Below are positions 19,775 through 21,196 of a stretch of 21,196 bases of DNA, piece by piece. The stretch comes from an uncultured Bacteroidales bacterium. Lineage in GTDB: Bacteria > Bacteroidota > Bacteroidia > Bacteroidales > P3. Position 1 is the stretch's first letter; each line of letters starts with the position of its first letter. The DNA is taken from the NCBI GenBank assembly GCA_937884485.1, contig CALGCG010000088.1, positions 1-21,196 of the forward strand, in the 5' to 3' direction. Under the pieces are notes generated by a model. That model was given only the letters and a program-made list of their open reading frames with translations. It did no database searches and was not told where the DNA came from. Both the position numbers and the translations under genes were made by a program.

Positions 19775-20353
19775 TCACTCGCCGTCGGGGTCGTTGATGT
19801 CCACTTTCAGGTTGGCGGCTTCGGCGTCGATGCGGATGCGCTGGCGCAGGGCCTCGCGGTAGTCGAGCATGGCCTGGTGCTGCCGCTTCAGAAGGGTCTG
19901 CGTGTTCTCGGGCAGGGTGCCGAACTTGTCGGTGGTGAGGAAGTCGGTGAGCCTGCCGTAGCGTTCGGTCAGCTGGTCGTACTCCTCGGCCATGCGGCGG
20001 ATGCGCTTCTCCTCGTCGGTGAGTTCCTCTTCGGGAGCCTCGCCGGGGTGGGGGTCGCCGTCGTCGTCGTGTCCCAGGGTGATGGTGCCCTTGCCGTCCT
20101 TCAGGGTGAGGGTGGCGGGCACGCCCTTGGTGAGCTGCTCCAGCAGTGCGGTGACCGCCTTGCGCGTCGTGTCGGCCATGCGTCCCAGCTGCCCGACGCG
20201 ATAGAGCGCGTAGGCCATGAGCGCGTCGCTGCTCGCCATGAGCACGTCGCCGATGCCGCTGAGCACGTCGCCCAGGCAGAAGTTAATCACTGCGGTCGTG
20301 TAGATCAGCACGGCCAGAATCGAAAGAATCAAAATCACTGTCTTGTTCTTCAT
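19775..20353 (-). CDS. Membrane-anchored helical protein, unknown
   Basis: 192 residues. MKNKTVILILSILAVLIYTTAVINFCLG is one membrane helix, and VLSGIGDVLMASSDALMAYALYRV possibly a second. A Gly/Asp/Pro/Glu-rich linker (HDDDGDPHPGEAPEEE) near residues 94-110 leads into long helical stretches (IRRMAEEYDQLTERYGRL...RQHQAMLDYREALRQRI). It may anchor a cytoplasmic coiled coil to the inner membrane. Its strand and spacing join it to the small ORF that follows. No family is recognised. Confidence 0.5.
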   Translation of the reverse strand: MKNKTVILILSILAVLIYTTAVINFCLGDVLSGIGDVLMASSDALMAYALYRVGQLGRMADTTRKAVTALLEQLTKGVPATLTLKDGKGTITLGHDDDGDPHPGEAPEEELTDEEKRIRRMAEEYDQLTERYGRLTDFLTTDKFGTLPENTQTLLKRQHQAMLDYREALRQRIRIDAEAANLKVDINDPDGE

Positions 20354-20412
20354 CTTGATGTTGTTTTTTTTGGGGTTGAAAAATTGGGGTTGGTTGTTTT
20401 TGAGGGGATTTG

Positions 20413-21195
20413 CTACCGCTCAATAGGCTTGCCGTCCATATCTACGGTATGCGTGAGAAACGCTTCGTAGGCTCCTGGCTGTAGATACTGCTGGAGCAGT
20501 TGGCGGGTGCTGTCTTTAAGGTAGATGGTCTTGCCGAATGACTCCACGGCTTGCACGATACGCATGATGGCTGCACCGCTCTGTGCGATGTCGTAGTATT
20601 CGCGCTTCACACCGCTTCGCAGTCCGAGTTTGAAATGGTCGCACCATGTCATTGCTTCGCGCACCATCCTTTCGCTCTCCGGCCAATAGATAACAGGCTC
20701 GATGCTGGCAAAGGTGGAGAATCCCATGAGCGACATGCGGCGCATAGCCATGATGCGGTCGGCGTTGGTGTTGGCTTTCTGCTCCAGTTCGTCGCAGCCT
20801 GTCAGCGTGAAGCCGAAGTGAATATCGTCGCGGTAGATAGGGTTGATGGTTTCCATCATTGCCATAAACTCGCACTCGTCATAGATGAATGTCGAGCACT
20901 TGGTGAGCACCCAAACGGGGATTTCGCGCATGACAGCCTCGGTGATGGCTACCTCTGTCAGCCCTCGCGTCTCGTCAATCGGCGGGTCGGTGGTGAAACT
21001 GAGGAATATGCCATGACGCTGGCATTGCTCCAGATACTTGTCGAGTTCCCTGCGCAGGGTGTCGGCTGCGTGTTGCACGTTGCGGAAGCATTTCTTCAGT
21101 CGTACCTCGGTGCCTCCGAGTTGCTTGCTGGGCGCACCTCGCTTCAGATAGCAGTATGCGCAGTCGTGAGGGCATCCCGTGTAGAAGTTACAGCC
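20413..21195 (-). CDS. Radical SAM protein, 5' end outside the window
   Basis: About 260 residues are visible. The first ones read GCNFYTGCPHDCAYCYLKRG: C-x3-C-x2-C (cysteine codons spanning 21151-21174) is the radical SAM iron-sulfur cluster motif. LSFTTDPPID, FGFTLTGCDEL, RIMAMRRMSLMGFSTFASIEPVI and HFKLGLRSG continue the partial TIM barrel, with S-I-E-P-V-I a common strand in this family. Overall it resembles the spore photoproduct lyase-like or phage DUF5131-type radical SAM groups. These enzymes make a 5'-deoxyadenosyl radical from S-adenosylmethionine; the substrate is unknown. A GTG at 21078 is not the start because the cluster motif lies upstream of it. Confidence 0.82.
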   Translation of the reverse strand, partial: GCNFYTGCPHDCAYCYLKRGAPSKQLGGTEVRLKKCFRNVQHAADTLRRELDKYLEQCQRHGIFLSFTTDPPIDETRGLTEVAITEAVMREIPVWVLTKCSTFIYDECEFMAMMETINPIYRDDIHFGFTLTGCDELEQKANTNADRIMAMRRMSLMGFSTFASIEPVIYWPESERMVREAMTWCDHFKLGLRSGVKREYYDIAQSGAAIMRIVQAVESFGKTIYLKDSTRQLLQQYLQPGAYEAFLTHTVDMDGKPIER

Positions 21196-21196
21196 G

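Overview
The window is almost entirely phage (prophage or phage-contig) DNA from a Bacteroidales host. The host call rests on a Bacteroidales-type promoter (TTG, 20 nt, then TAnnTTTG, near 18.93 kb), a DUF4468-type secreted protein, an HU-like protein in the capsid operon, and a lysis protein of a type I associate with Bacteroides/Prevotella prophages. Every phage gene is read from the minus strand, so the biological order runs right to left. No integrase, transposase, terminase, tRNA, CRISPR array or diversity-generating retroelement is visible.

Right end (21.2-16.4 kb) is an early or accessory block: a radical SAM protein cut by the window edge, a membrane/coil protein, a 47-residue ORF, a 170-aa unknown and a terminator-like hairpin. 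A promoter with a possible operator follows. Behind it is a run of small genes: a stand-alone MutS domain I protein, an SH3-like protein, several acidic unknowns, an XRE-type regulator and a zinc-ribbon protein. Three of these genes carry related leader sequences. A perfect 32-bp palindrome closes the block.

Middle (16.4-8.4 kb) holds lysis and tail genes: an N-acetylmuramoyl-L-alanine amidase, a spanin-like membrane protein fused to a Cys-rich head, a DUF4468 secreted protein, a small coiled-coil protein, a tail hub/baseplate protein, a membrane coiled-coil protein, an HK97 gp10-like protein, the tape measure and the major tail protein.

Left part (8.4-0.4 kb) holds head genes: portal, head-tail adaptor, an unknown, two glycosyltransferases, an HU-like protein, a 37-aa ORF, HK97 prohead protease, HK97-fold major capsid protein, a head-tail connector, an unknown beta-rich protein and the start of a tail-fibre gene. 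At about 367-386 the fibre gene stops abruptly and runs into the 5' part of a plus-strand ATP-grasp gene, probably bacterial. This is a real recombination junction or an assembly chimera.

The most unusual signals lie between the genes. A 9-mer (AGTAAACCC on the coding strand; seven exact copies and two near copies) sits at junctions of the late region only, always in the same orientation, often next to a hairpin or intrinsic terminator. A separate hairpin repeat (CCCNNNGGNAAAACCNNNGGG) occurs four times with stem changes that keep pairing, and two of the copies lie inside the portal gene. Together these suggest that late transcription is cut into units by terminators and restarted or antiterminated through a phage-specific element.
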